From Adiantum capillus-veneris (taxonomy: Eukaryota > Streptophyta > Polypodiopsida > Polypodiales > Pteridaceae): a stretch of DNA of 64,000 nucleotides. The stretch covers positions 6,943,806 through 7,007,805 of the forward strand of contig CM043954.1 in assembly GCA_014529385.2 (NCBI GenBank). Reading direction: 5' to 3'. Below, in pieces: positions 47,634-59,178 of the stretch. A program made the translations under genes and the position numbers. Under the pieces are notes generated by a model. It was not told the DNA's origin. It worked only from the letters and a program-made list of their open reading frames with translations, and did no database searches. Within the stretch, counting starts at the first letter, position 1. Each line of letters starts with the position of its first letter.

Positions 47634-48771
47634 TGTGAGCGGGATGAAAACATACACAGCGCCTCTATAACGACCCGACACTCACTCTTGGGAAGATACA
47701 CACACACACACACTATGGGGCACCACTCGGCTTACACAACACACCTGGCCGAGACAGGGAACACACCTCTGGAGTGAGAGGAGAGAGACTATCCACTTGC
47801 CCACTCCACACAGAGACACACACACAAAAAAAAAACTCAACTCAAAAGAGGAGAACTTCTGATAATTAGATACAAACGAGCTTGGGCCAACACCAAGGGG
47901 CATATAGCTCACACAACATGGGTAAAATATACCAGATACAATCACAAATTGGAGCAGAAGCTTCGCTCATAGGAGAAACTTACACAACAAAAACAACAGA
48001 AAAAGAGTGAGGAATTTGGCAAAATGGACAACGCCATCGCGTCCGGAACGGCCCAAAACCCCAGTCTACAATGTCAAAGTGCTCAAATCCGACCTAGGAT
48101 GAGCAGTTTACGGCCAAAATAGGCTCCAAAATGAGCAAAAACACAGTTGCGGCTGCTCCTCCTCTCTTCTCCACGTTTTTTCTGGTCTTCTCTCAGTTTT
48201 TTCAGTTCCCACACTTAGATTTTTTAGTTGGGCACCCTTGGCCTTTTAGATGACCTCAAACGGACCCCGAACATGCCAAAAACTGACCTCGCAGTGCATA
48301 GTTGTCACCTTTTTGCATCATCTGCACACCTGGCACTCATTTCTTTTCAATAATGCGTCTCGAAACCACGTGAAGTGGCCCCAAAAAGTGGTCCTAATGA
48401 TGAAATTTCTTCATAACTCTCACAAGAAAACACCCACGTTGTGTCCGTCCTCATACGCGTGCAAATATTGACCTCGTTCGCCCTCCTGACGCCACTAGAT
48501 GCCATCTGACGCACCTGCATACCTCATGTTGTCGGCCCGCGGATAGCTTCCTTGAGAAGTTTTACACGCTACCAACTCCTCCTTATTGTAGAAAAAACAC
48601 AGTGGTACTGGTAATAGTGAAAATCGATGCACTATGTACACCCTGTCCTACCTGTACACATGTGGGCCCCACATAACCACCTGGCTATGGAAATTGGGAA
48701 ATCCTTTATTCGATGCACCATGCATGTGTATGCACATATGCGCAATTCCTTGCTCCAGAAAACTCCTGACA
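47634..48771 (-). repeat. N 5' LTR
   Basis: 1138 bases; pairs with 40037-41182. (CA)n is shorter here (about 47696-47714). Confidence 0.92.
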
Positions 48772-50803
48772 GCGTGTTACGTGCAGCCGGACTAATCGGT
48801 CCCACAAAGTCTAAGCCCAACTTTTCAAATGGTTGGGTTACCTTGATGGGATGTAGAGGCATCCTATCACTTCTTTGTGGCTTCTTGAAGCGTTGGCATT
48901 CATCACATCCCTTTGCAAAAAGTGATGTATCCTTAAACAGAGTGGGCCACCAATAGCTTGACTGTAAGATCTTTCGGGCAGTCAACTTTCCTAAAAAGTG
49001 ACCACCAGCTATGCCCATGTGTGCCTCTTGTAGAATATATAAATACTCATCCTCGCGGGCACAGCGTCTAAGAACATCATCTTTTCCTCTCTTATAGAGA
49101 GTTCCAGCCAGTAAGCAATAGGGTTCGCATTCCTTGATTAATTTTCGAGCTATATCTTTTCGCAGTTCTTTGGGTGGAAAACCATTAACTAAGAAGTTAA
49201 CAATCTTTTCACTCCATTCAGGCATTGTCTCAACAATGAACAAAGGAGTATCATGCAATTCATCATCAACCCCCGTAGGAGCTTCGCCATTAGGGATACG
49301 AGATAAATGATCCGCCATGACATGTTTTCTCCCAGGCCTCACAACAACGGTGAAGTCAAACTCAAGAAGAATTAACAACCATCGTGTAATTCGACCTGTG
49401 GAACACGGCTTGTTTACCAAATATAGCAATGCTTGATGATCAACATAAAACACAAACTTGGTAGCAAGAAGGTAATAGCGAAATTTCTTTACTACGTAAA
49501 TCATAGCTAGACCTTCGCGCTCTGTAGTAGTGTAGTTCATCTCGGCATCATTTAATTGGCGACTTGCAAAGCTAATAGGGTAGTCCAATTTATGTTCTCC
49601 TGGTTGAGTTAGAACACACCCAATAGCAAAATTTGATGCATCAATATGCACATGAAAAGGTACATTCCAATCGGGTGTTCGCAGGATTGGAGCACTTGTT
49701 AGGGCCTTCTTTAATAACTCATAAGATTGATGACATTCTTCCATCCAGTGAAACTCGATAAGAAGCTTGTACAATGGACGCGCTATCTCGGCAAAGTTTA
49801 AAATAAATCTTCAATAATAACCAACATGGCCCATAAATCTTTGAACTCCTTTATAGTTCGTAGGTGGTGGCAAATCGGCAATGGCTTTAATCTTACTCTC
49901 ATCTGTGGATATCCCGTTCTTGGACACTATATGCCCTAGAATGACTCCATGCTTAACCCAAAATTGGCATTTGAAAGGGTTCAATGAGATGCGATAAAAT
50001 CTGCACCTTTCAAATATTTTTCGTAGATATAACAAATGCTTCTCCCAAGAAGAATAAACACAAAGGTCGTCTAGGAAAGCTTCACAAAACTCCCTTAGAA
50101 ATTCTTTAAACGTAGTGTTTATTAATCGTTGGAATGTAGCAGGGGCATTCGTTAAGCCAAAAGCCATAACACGAAATGCAAACACTCCAAACTCTGTGAT
50201 AAAAGCAGTTTTATCTTGGTCCTCTAATGCAATTGTGATTTGATTGTAACCAGAGTACCCATCTAAAAAGCTATAAGCTTCCTTGCCCGCAACTCTTTCA
50301 AGCACATGTTCTGAATATGGCAAGGGATAATGATCTCTCCTAGTAGCTACATTAACTTTCTTGAGGTCCACGCACACTTTTAGTTTCCCATTCTTTTTTG
50401 GCACAATGACTATTGGAGAAACCCATTCTGAGTGCTCAATAGGGTATATGAATCCACATTGGATAAGTTTTTCAATCTCCTCTTGTACAATTTTTGCGTA
50501 CTTAGGATTCATTGGATAGGGTCGTTGCTAGACGGGTTTAGCAGTGTTGATCATGGGAATTGTATGTTGCACCACAGAAGGTGGAACGCCCTTCATGTCA
50601 TGATATGTCCAAGCAAAGATATCCTTGTATTCCTTGAGGAGCTCCTTAAGTACAGCCTCTTCAGTTTTGGTAAGTTCTTGAGCAATAAAGACTGGTTTAG
50701 ACTCCTCACCTGGTTCTGCTAATTCTATCTCTTTAACTACCGCTGGACCATCATAGACTCCACTGATTTCATTGGTAGGTATTCGTTGGGCCTTGGCATA
50801 CAC
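48772..50803 (-). pseudogene. O RT-RNase H-integrase N-terminus
   Basis: One frame with stops at about 50528 (TAG) and 49811 (TAA). [46 protein letters not shown] and the catalytic FLDD (FLDDLCVYSS, about 50060). RNase H at 49700-49250 (HIDASNFAIGC, TEREGLAMIY, YVDHQALLYLVN, HVMADHLSR). The integrase zinc region HMGIAGGHF...CDECQRF (about 49010-48890) and DFVGPISPAARNT lead to the N insertion at 48771. There is no second RNase H, unlike N. Confidence 0.9.
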
Positions 50804-51343
50804 AACCTTTCGCTCCCCCGTGGTATAAGATTTATAATGTTCAGGAGCCGTATGTAAGTCAGCAGGCTCTTGTCCTGACGGAAACCTTTCTTTTAGCTCC
50901 GCCTCCTTTTGTTGTTGTGCTAACTATCGGTTTTGACGTCTTCTTATAGTTCGACTCAATTTCGGCTCTGTAACCTCCAATTGAGCGAGGTCAATGGGTC
51001 GCGGGCTGCACCACATGACACTCTGGAGATGTTCACCCCAATTGTCTACTAGCTTTCGATGAGCATCACATGCCCCTAGATAGCTAAGCCATTCTGCAGT
51101 AGATCTTTCCTTGTTTATCCTAGCTCTCACATTTGCTCGATATCGTCGTCTCTTATATGACCTTTGTTTCTTGTTAAGGTTTTGATTTTGGTAAATGTTT
51201 GAACTCGACTCGCTTGATAGTTCTTCGCTTGTATCTTCTTCACTCTCATATAAATTACCATAGATGGTCGTACTAGACCTTGAGTGTTCAGTTTCTATAC
51301 TTGGCTCACTCCATGTTTCTTCAGGTTCTGAATCCATTTCTTC
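50804..51343 (-). pseudogene. O protease-RT linker
   Basis: Same frame as RT and protease, flanked by stops at 51344 and about 50924. Acidic and Ser-rich first half (EPEETWSEPSIETEHS, SSESSSNIY), then basic (KKQRSYKRRRYRAN). No catalytic motif; probably a spacer in the Pol polyprotein. Confidence 0.65.
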
Positions 51344-53905
51344 CTAAGATTCCGTTTCTGATGTGTATTGGCATGAAGCTTTTGAGGAATCATCAGTTTC
51401 ACTCTCAGGTAGGTGTGCCTCTTTCTTATCATCGGATGTTACATACACTACACCTAACATGTTTACTGGTGCAATGTTTGGTATCTCTTCCCCATCTGGT
51501 GTTACCCAGGTTGTTCCTCTAGGACCCCATGTATCTATAGTTGCCGCTAGGTGTACCCAATCGACATTGTCTGACTCAGCCATTCCGGGTAGGATATCCA
51601 TATAAGGAGAGTTCTCCCCAATATCCGTGTCTTCGTTACACGTGTAACAATACTGTAATGGAGCTGAGTGAATTGTTGTGTCTGATCGATTATCAATGAT
51701 GAATTTATTTACTTGAGGATGCGTTCGACCACTTAAAAGATCAACTCGAATGACAGAGTCTTGGAACTGTAAGTAGACGTGGTTTTTGGACCAGTCATGC
51801 ACCATTTTTGCTTCCCTCATGAATGGACGCCCTAAGATCATCTCAAATGACATAGGATGCTTGGAAAAATCCATAACAATGAAAGTTTGCCTTACCTTGT
51901 GTCCCAAGACCTTGATTCTGAGATCCTTTAGCATTCCAATAGGCATAACAATAGATCCATTAGCCATTTTTACCACTACGCTTGTGGCTTCAAGGTGAGG
52001 TCGCCCCATAGACTCCCAACAACTCTTTGTCACCATGCTAACTCCCGCACCACCGTCAAGGACCACCTTTACAGTTAATCCTTTAGTAGTGATTGGTAGA
52101 GTAGCATTAGATTCATCACCTTCAAAGTATTGCCCCAACTTGTTAACGGGTACTTCAATTACAGATTCATGTCCCGCTAGGTCAGATGGTGGTGCTAAAC
52201 GTTCCTCATCATTCATTACCAAGTCAGGTTTGTTCATATGTGCAAACTGTGGTAATCCGGCCTGTAATTCTCCATTGAGGAAGGCTCGAAGAGCTGAGAC
52301 TAGCTCGGGGTCTTTATATAGTTTGGACATGATGGTGGTTCTAACTTCTGAAGACATGAGATCCATCAATTTGGCAACATTTAATGGCATCTTGTGGGAC
52401 GTAGGACCCTGACAAGAGAATGGTGAAGATGGAATCTCCACTTCCTCAAGGGGGTCGGGTATTCCCTCACCAAACATTCTCTCTAGTAGGAAAGGTGTGT
52501 GTCCACTTTCAGATGTCCTACCCTCACTCTCTTCCCGAATGATACTGGGTATAGCTAACGGCCTGTAGTTCTTGTGAGGTTGAACTTGTGTGGGAAACAC
52601 TGTGTCCGACATCTGGATATGTTTGGGTTCAGGTTCTAATGTTCGTTGAGTTTCTTCCACCAAACCCCTCAGTTGTTGGACTCGTTCAATTTCCACTGTT
52701 GGGTTTGGATAGGTTCCAATCTTTCTCTTGCAATCCTCATTTTTTGTCTCTCGTGGCTTATCTTGGGGGTTCGCAACTGGGTAGTTTAACTTTGAATACT
52801 CTTTTGGTGTTCGTCGTAATTCCCTCTCGTGATCCTTCTCACTGGCTTTTTCCTTTGTAGTAACAGTTTTGGTCTCCATGGTCTCTATCGAATCTGAGTC
52901 ATCCTTAGGGTCATTCATATACACGGGATCCTCTCCTGTCCCTATGTTAGTCTTTGAACTAGGTTTTGAGCTAGAAGCATTAAAGGATTTCTTTCTTTGT
53001 GTTTTCTTCTTTCTCGCTCGGCCAATGGATGCAGCATCTCTCTCTTCGAGGATGTAATTTTGCTTTTGGAGCATCGACCATGTGAGTGCATTCACTGGTG
53101 CTATGTTTATAGTTGGTGGTGTCCCATCAACAATCTCTATTATGTTCAATGGTGTGATTTTCGGTGCGTTTGGATTGTTAGGACACTGTGCGATCAAATG
53201 ATCTATGCCACAACGATTACAAGTGAGTATTGGCATTGCCAATGCACTCCCTTGACTTGTTTGCATTAGTGCGGAATTCTTTTGCATTTTAATGGGGCAC
53301 TCAGCTACTCGATGTGGTCCACCACATTCGTAGCACTGAAGAGGTGGTCTCCTGGTAAAACTATTAATGTTTTGGCCTCTTGCTGCTAGCGCAGTAGCTT
53401 GATATACCGGTTTGATTTGTCCCCAATGGTCTTTCATATAGTACATGGGACACTCCTCAAGCATGTCGACTCCATAGGTGATACTAGAGTCTATGTCTTC
53501 TTCGCAATCTACATAAGTACTAGATGACTCGCAACCTATTTGGTTCATAGGTGTAACTCTTGGTTGAGGGGGTTGCGGTCCTAGCACTAGAGGTGGCAAC
53601 GGTGTGGTTTGGACCACATTTTGGGTTCTAGGGACCATGTGCTGTAATGGCAACTGTTGCTCCATGGGTGGGGTAGGCATCAATGCAGGAACTCGAGGTG
53701 AGTCTGCCCAAGCTATAGGCGGTCTATTTTCCATGATGCGTTTAAGCATTAGGCAATCCTTCGCTTGATGGCCATACCTACCACACACATTACAAGTCCC
53801 GTTAAACTTTACTCTGAAAGTAGGGCATTCACTCGTAGTATGTGGGCCCAAGCAAATTGAGCACCATTGTTGTTCCCTTCTTGGATAGAGTGTTTTGTGG
53901 AGCAC
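51344..53905 (-). pseudogene. O Gag C-terminus with four zinc knuckles, and protease
   Basis: An 853-codon frame. Four zinc knuckles: C15-C18-H22-C27, C38-C41-H46-C51, C191-C194-H198-C203 and C229-C232-H236-C241. Three of them use the short CX2CX3HX4C spacing. A long Glu/Lys/Thr-rich linker follows. The retropepsin at about 600-740 has VVLDGGAGVSMV (Asp617, 52057-52055) and EMILGRPFMREAKMVHDW. The active site is D-G-G, as in N, not D-T/S-G. The frame ends at a stop at 51344 and continues beyond it. It overlaps the preceding gag frame (53829-53905) in another frame, suggesting a frameshift near 53870. Confidence 0.87.
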
Positions 53906-54746
53906 GATTACCTATAAGGCTTTCTTGGATGGCCTTTGTGAGATCTGCCAAAGTCATCTCAGATATCGTTTGCTCTTTCACGATTGGCTTTATCTTCATT
54001 GGCTCATGCCCTGATGCTTGTGAGCTACTAGACTTCGTCTCGGCATACACTCTTTCTCTTGCAATCATTAAATTATCCTCCAATTGGATTGCATTCATGG
54101 TGACTGCTTCCCAAGTAGTGATACCTCTAATGACTAGGCCATTATAGATACTTTCATGTCGTAGTCCCCTAATGAATCTATCGAGCAATTGGTTGTTGTT
54201 GAATCGCTCGTTTGGATTGCATCGAGAATTCAAATTCTTTAGGCGACTAATGAAGTCTCTCACGGATTCACCTTCTTCTCGTTGGGCTTTCTGGAGCTGA
54301 GAGGCTACACCCCAAAGTACTCCCTCTCGTATGAATTCTTTTAAGAACAGTCTCCTAAGAGTAGAGTAGATCGTTTTCTCTTCTACTCTTAAGGTTCTAT
54401 ACCAATCTCCAGTCTTTCCGCTTAGGGTCAAACTCAAAGCCTTACACTTATGTAGCTCATTGTGCTCTTCCAAGGAATCGCACACACGTTCAAAGACTTC
54501 CATATGCTTTCTAGCATCTCCGTCTCCACTGAATTTCTGTGTGAGCTTAGCTACTTGAACTGCTTTGCTCCTAGGCTCTCTATCAGGTGCACTACGCATG
54601 TTTTCCGCAATAGAGCGACCGATAGTTTGAGCAAATGCTGCCAAATCTCCTATTTGAGCAGGTATAATGGGTGTATGTCCTCCTGGAACCACATGTGAGA
54701 TGGGAGTTGGCTTGGCCTTGGCATACGCGCGGCTCTTGGGTCCCAA
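53829..54746 (-). pseudogene. O Gag core (Retrotrans_gag)
   Basis: About 305 codons: FSGDGDARKHMEVFERVCDS, LSLTLSGKTGDWYRTL, LRRLFLKEFIREGVLWG, SVRDFISRLKNLNSRCNP, FIRGLRHESIY. This is the capsid-forming part. The frame differs by one base from the N-terminal part above it and from the knuckle part below, so two compensating shifts return it to the starting frame. Confidence 0.87.
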
Positions 54747-56224
54747 ATTTTGTATGGTGGTGTACCAGACGGTGGTCCAAAGTTTATAGGCGTGGCCCTA
54801 GGCATAGGGGGTGCCTGATATGGCATGTTATTATTAAATGGCATGGATCCACTTGTATAACAGCTTGGATAATTCCATTGTGGATTGTAAGCTCTTGGAA
54901 TAATCGGAGGTGTAGGAGCTACATGAGGCTGAGGTACGACAGGTGCACATGATTGATACATACATGTAGGTATAGTTGGGGGCACTGTGCTACTAGGCAT
55001 CAGTGCAGTGTTAACAAATGAACTCCATGGTGTACTTCTTATCATGCTCACCACTGGGATATGCATGGTAGCCGTAGTTTCATTAAGAGAAAGATGAGCT
55101 AGATCTGGGAAGGTAAAGCTGCCACTTGTGGGCTCAGATTGTACTGAGGCTCCTGGCGAAACAACATATGGAGGATGAATGGGGCTCTCTGAGGGAGTCT
55201 CCATTTGTGACAGGGTTGGTTGGTTGGCCTTTCCCGTATCCAAGAATCTCATTAGGCCTGTTGAAGGCACGTTGATTCCTGTGTTCTGTCTTTCTAACTC
55301 GACGATCCTATGGAGGACATCACAGACTTTCTGTTGTTGCTCATCTATGCTAGTAGCACCCGATGTGGATTGTAGAACATCTAACCAACCCACATGATAG
55401 GTGTGTCCTGTGTACCGATCAATTACAGCTTCTGCTTGTAGGTCATACTCCCAATTTTCGTTTAGGAATATCCCATCTAGGACTGGCGTGCTGGAGGTTT
55501 CCCTCAAGGTGGAAGCATTATTGCTCCCCATCGCTTGCCCCTCCGTGACTGCTACCTTGGGAGCACTCGGTTGCTCGGCTGGCATGATTGTTGTCATAGG
55601 ACCCTTTATTTTCAGGGTTCGACTTTGTTCTAGCCTTCGTAGGTTCTCAATTTCCCTCTCCCTTGTTGCTTGCATATAGCGTTCGATCTCTTGTACTTCG
55701 GCAAGACTCCTACCATCGGGTAGTAAAACCTCAGAGGGAGATAGTCCTAAAGGATCAGGAGGTGCAGTGGATGGAACATTCATATGCACACTCTCAAGAA
55801 GCATAGGGTCTATTTTAGGTATGAATGACGAATTTACTTCCCCACTCCCTTCATTTATTTCATTAACCGCATGTTCAGAGCGAGTAGCTCTACTAAGGGT
55901 CTCTTTTAAGCGGCTAAACACGCTGGACCCGGGCCGTGGGCCCATGGCATGCATGTCTTGACTTGAACTATCAGGGTTTGGTGTAGGATACCCCTCCATG
56001 ACTTTGTAGTCAGAGGAAGAATCACTAGACGCGATATGAGGATCTTGGGTCGTGCTACCTTGAGTCCCGGCTGAAGGTCCAGAACCTAGGGTGGAGGAAT
56101 AATGGGTGCCCGCGTAAATGGAGGCACTACCAATATGCTCGTGCTCTAACACTCGTCCAGAGCGTAGGTTCATATGACTTGGATCCCCTAGAAGTGTCAA
56201 TGATTGCCCGTGAAGGCTGCTCAC
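54650..56224 (-). pseudogene. O Gag N-terminal extension
   Basis: A 524-codon open frame starting at ATG 56224 (MSSLHGQSLTLL). Low-complexity Ser/Pro/Thr-rich, with a heptad-like stretch (AEVQEIERYMQATREREIE) and a Pro/Met/Tyr-rich end (PPIIPRAYNPQWNYPS). Homologous over its first half to P (34398-35171). No enzyme motif. An N-terminal extension of this length before the capsid core is longer than I expect for Athila Gag. Confidence 0.8.
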
Positions 56225-57255
56225 CTAGTATTTTTGGGTGTTTTGCAACCCAAGTCTTTTTTTAAAAAAATTTTGGTCCTTTTTTGTTGACCCAGCTATA
56301 GAATAGAACGTATGATAGCTCAAAACGAGTGTCTCGGTCAGAGGGATGTGCCGTGCTTTACAGCCCTCCGTTTGGTCACTTTATGCCCTCGAAATCCCTA
56401 AAACCGTCAATTTCTAGTAGGGAACTAGGCCCAAATTAGAAAGTCTAAGGGTGCAAGTGGGAAGAGAAGGGAGGAGAGTGGAGGACTTGCCCCACATGCT
56501 CTCATTCCCTCTTGAGGGGGTAGGGTATATATATAAGAGTGAATCTAGTATATATCATAAGACTGAGGACTGAGGCCTGGGCCTGGGCTTGGGCTTGGGC
56601 TTGGGCTTGGGGAAATGATCCTGATCAAAATTTTAGTGTAGCCCCCCAGTCACTCACGCTTAAATATTTTCGGTTTTTTTTTTAAATTTTGAAAATTTAT
56701 TTTTTTAAATTTAATTTAATTTTATTTTTTTTGGGCGATGACCACACACGGTTTTGGTGACCCTTTCTTGGCCACACACACTGTCACCTACCTAACCTCC
56801 TAGTCAATAGCTCAGAGCTCACAGACAGCTCACTACCTTATCTACTTACTAACAGTGCTGCTAACCACTAACTAATCTACTAACTAATCTGTTAACTGCT
56901 TACTGACAGTGAGCTAACTGTCCACCTACTTCCTCTCTCACTACCTTACTGTGCAAAGACTGTGTGCAGGCAAACCTTGACAGAAAACTGTGTACAGACT
57001 GTGTGCAAGTAGAAATTGCTAACTGCCTTCCTACTTATTCATTCACTACAAACAAGCTAACGACTACTAATTGTGCAAAGACTGTGTGCAAACAGAAAAC
57101 ACAACATTATGCAGAAATCACAGAACTTGCAGACAATACAGAAATTAACAACTTGCAGAAAAACAACTCATTCCTCTTCCTCTTCCTCTTCTTTCCTACT
57201 ACAAACAACTCATAGGAGAAGCACAAAGTGCCTCTTGGGCTTAGTGCAGGGCGAT
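56225..57255 (-). other. O untranslated leader
   Basis: No ORF. GGGCTTGGGC repeats at 56579-56612, A/T-rich 56660-56735, and short CTAACTAATC-type repeats at 56830-56900. Confidence 0.6.
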
Positions 57256-57273
57256 TCCCCGGCAGCGGCGCCA
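57256..57273 (-). promoter_or_regulatory. O primer-binding site (tRNA-Asp type)
   Basis: TGGCGCCGCTGCCGGGGA on the minus strand, four bases from the 5' LTR end. It differs by one base from the site found in Athila-type elements that prime with tRNA-Asp. Confidence 0.82.
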
Positions 57274-57277
57274 AAAA

Positions 57278-57866
57278 TGTGCGCTCCTTGCCATACTGTC
57301 GAAGCAAGGGACTTGCCGATACACCGTGTGCGAGCCACAAATGGATCCAAGCACACAACAAGACTAATCTAGCAAGCTCAAGAGAGCAAAGGGTGTGTCA
57401 CTCACAGCTCTACGCTCGCGTTCGTGGTGGATTCCTCGCCGCGATGAAGAAGAAGATGCAGTCGTGCCGCGCTCAACCGCTTCACCGCCGTCGTGCCTTC
57501 GTAATGCTCGATCTCACACACACTCCCCCTCTCTCTCTCTCTCTCACATACACACACACACACAAGGAGGTGAAGAAGAAGAAGATGGAGATGGAGATGG
57601 AGCAAGAGCACTCTTCTATTGCACAAATGAGAGAATGAGTGAATTTTAGGTTTAGTTGGCTTTTATATGAGCTCACCCCATTCACACTTGGGCGCCCATG
57701 CTTAGCCAACTAATCCCTTGAATGTCCCAGTTAGAGTGCGCCTCTCATCGGCGATCACTCTTACCCTTTTCCTATTGGTCCGACAAGCCCGGCACCTGAC
57801 TTTACCAAATACATAATACACGTCCGTCGTAGGTGATGGGGTGTCCGTGAGCCGTGAGGGTTAACA
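57278..57866 (-). repeat. O 5' LTR
   Basis: 589 bases, TGTTAACCCTCACGG... to ...GCGCACA on the minus strand. Same length as the 3' LTR. Carries the CT/CA microsatellite (about 57520-57565). Confidence 0.9.
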
Positions 57867-58110
57867 GTCGCTAAGACCATCGTAAGAGCGTCGATACGGG
57901 AACGTTGCTATGAGTGTCGCTATAATGGTCGCTATAACGGTCTCTATAAGCATCGCGATAGCCATCTCTATATAGCAACACCTATAGCGACGATCATAGC
58001 GAAGTTTACAAGCCACCTATTGCGACGTTTATAACGACGTTGCAGAGCTTTATATAGCGACGCCCGAGAGAAAAAAAATTTGGTGGCAGGGAATTAAATG
58101 CCCTGCCACC
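57867..58110. mobile_element. TCGCTATA/TATAGCGA repeat cluster, probable DNA-transposon subterminal region
   Basis: From 57868 to about 58062, copies of TCGCTATA and its complement TATAGCGA recur every 15-40 bases in both orientations. They are followed by a perfect hairpin (58082-58091 with 58101-58110: GGTGGCAGGG / CCCTGCCACC). This is typical of CACTA-type subterminal repeats, and it pairs with 35188-35261 on the far side of O. No transposase is visible. Confidence 0.55.
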
Positions 58111-58753
58111 CATCAACCATATTGAATGTTTCAATAATTGATTCACCCTTGAAAGAAAGTGCAAGCTTAGATATAGACCCAAAGTAGTCACCCACAAGAC
58201 AATATAACCATTAACTCCATCATCCATAGTATTGTTTGCAGAATAAAGATACAAAACTAGAATAAAAATACAAAACTGCAAAAGTAAATTGATGAAAGTA
58301 AATCAATGACAATTGTACACATCATAGGCAAAATCACTTGATTGTTAAACTTTGCAAATGTAATAGTTACAACACCATTGTCATTATTGAAAAAATATAC
58401 ATGGTTTTCAAAAAGATGTATAAACGTCATCTCATGATACATATGATATGACAAAAGGAAATTAATGCTATCTAGCTACGGCTAAACTGACGTCGTCTAA
58501 TTAGACGTCTCATCGCGTCCAAGCGGCGTATCTGTCAGATTCTCAAAAAAAACAATAAGATAGCTTTTTGTAAGTATAAACATATAATTTATAAAACAAT
58601 ACAACAAATAGAAAAGAGTAAACCCTAATACTAACCATGTTGCGGCGAGAACTCAGAATGTCCATCAAGGCGTTTAAGCCCTTCTTGCCTGCGTCTCGTG
58701 CTCGTACGGTGTGGGGTCACGTCCCGGTGAGAAGAAATGTACGAGCTCACGTC
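58111..58753. other. AT-rich intergenic, no gene recognised
   Basis: Short open frames only. A GACGTC-rich patch (GACGTCGTCTAATTAGACGTC, near 58489-58511) is palindromic. Confidence 0.5.
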
Positions 58754-59178
58754 TAATGAAATGCTCACTATGTTCATGCTATTTTCCGCTACACACAAGT
58801 TACTAGGCCATTAAATGTTACATTGGTATCAGGGCACAAGGTTTCTCTTTTCTTGCTCAAGAGGGGAGGTCCTCAAGCTAGCTATAAATGGGTGGTATTA
58901 TTAATTGCAATTGAGTAAGTAGAATAGGGATTTTTCAGCCTTGCAGTGCGTCTGCCTTTGTGCAGATAACGGGGCATCACCATCAAGAGCTATGGTCACT
59001 ATTGAGCTATTAGAAGCTTGATAGGAGCCGGTGCTGTTTGTAAAAGAGCCTCTCTTCTATTCCTTGCAATTAATGGTATTCCAACCACGGGTACAGTATC
59101 TTGAGTGCTTTTCTAAAGGGGTAAAGAGGAGTAGCAACCAGGGCTTGAAGTGACAAAGTACACCTAAAAGTTATTAGA

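Larger units (their letters stand above)
40037..48771 (-). mobile_element. Tat-like Gypsy N, complete, nested in O's integrase
   Basis: LTRs 48771-47634 (5') and 41182-40037 (3'), both TGTCAG...CTCACA. The target duplication is GCGT (40033-40036 and 48772-48775). On each side O's integrase reading continues, so insertion was clean. Content: leader, gag, protease, RT, RNase H, archaeal-type second RNase H, integrase. The dual RNase H places N in the Tat lineage. N is younger than O because it splits it. Multiple stops and at least two frameshifts. Confidence 0.92.
35262..57866 (-). mobile_element. Athila-like Gypsy O, complete with nested insertion N
   Basis: Matched 589-base LTRs (5' LTR 57866-57278, 3' LTR 35850-35262), primer site, polypurine tract, gag, protease, RT, RNase H, integrase, and an unusual 3' region. 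The flanking five bases are GTTGC on the left (35257-35261) and GTCGC on the right (57867-57871), a target duplication with one change. Removing N (40037-48771), O is about 13.9 kb. The primer site, the RT blocks (LDGYSGYNQI, FLDDLCVYSS) and the absence of a second RNase H point to the Athila side of non-chromoviral Gypsy. Several stops and frameshifts are present. Confidence 0.9.

Noticed and set aside
53829-53905. Programmed frameshift between O's Gag frames
   Set aside because: A second shift at 54650-54746 restores the frame and several stops exist elsewhere, so mutation is the simpler reading; no slippery site was identified.
57867-58110. Small structural RNA gene from the paired TCGCTATA/TATAGCGA words
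   Set aside because: Many copies in both orientations fit transposon subterminal repeats better than one folded RNA.
58006-58281. 91-aa hydrophobic minus-strand ORF
   Set aside because: AT-rich chance frame across a DNA-transposon repeat; no motif.
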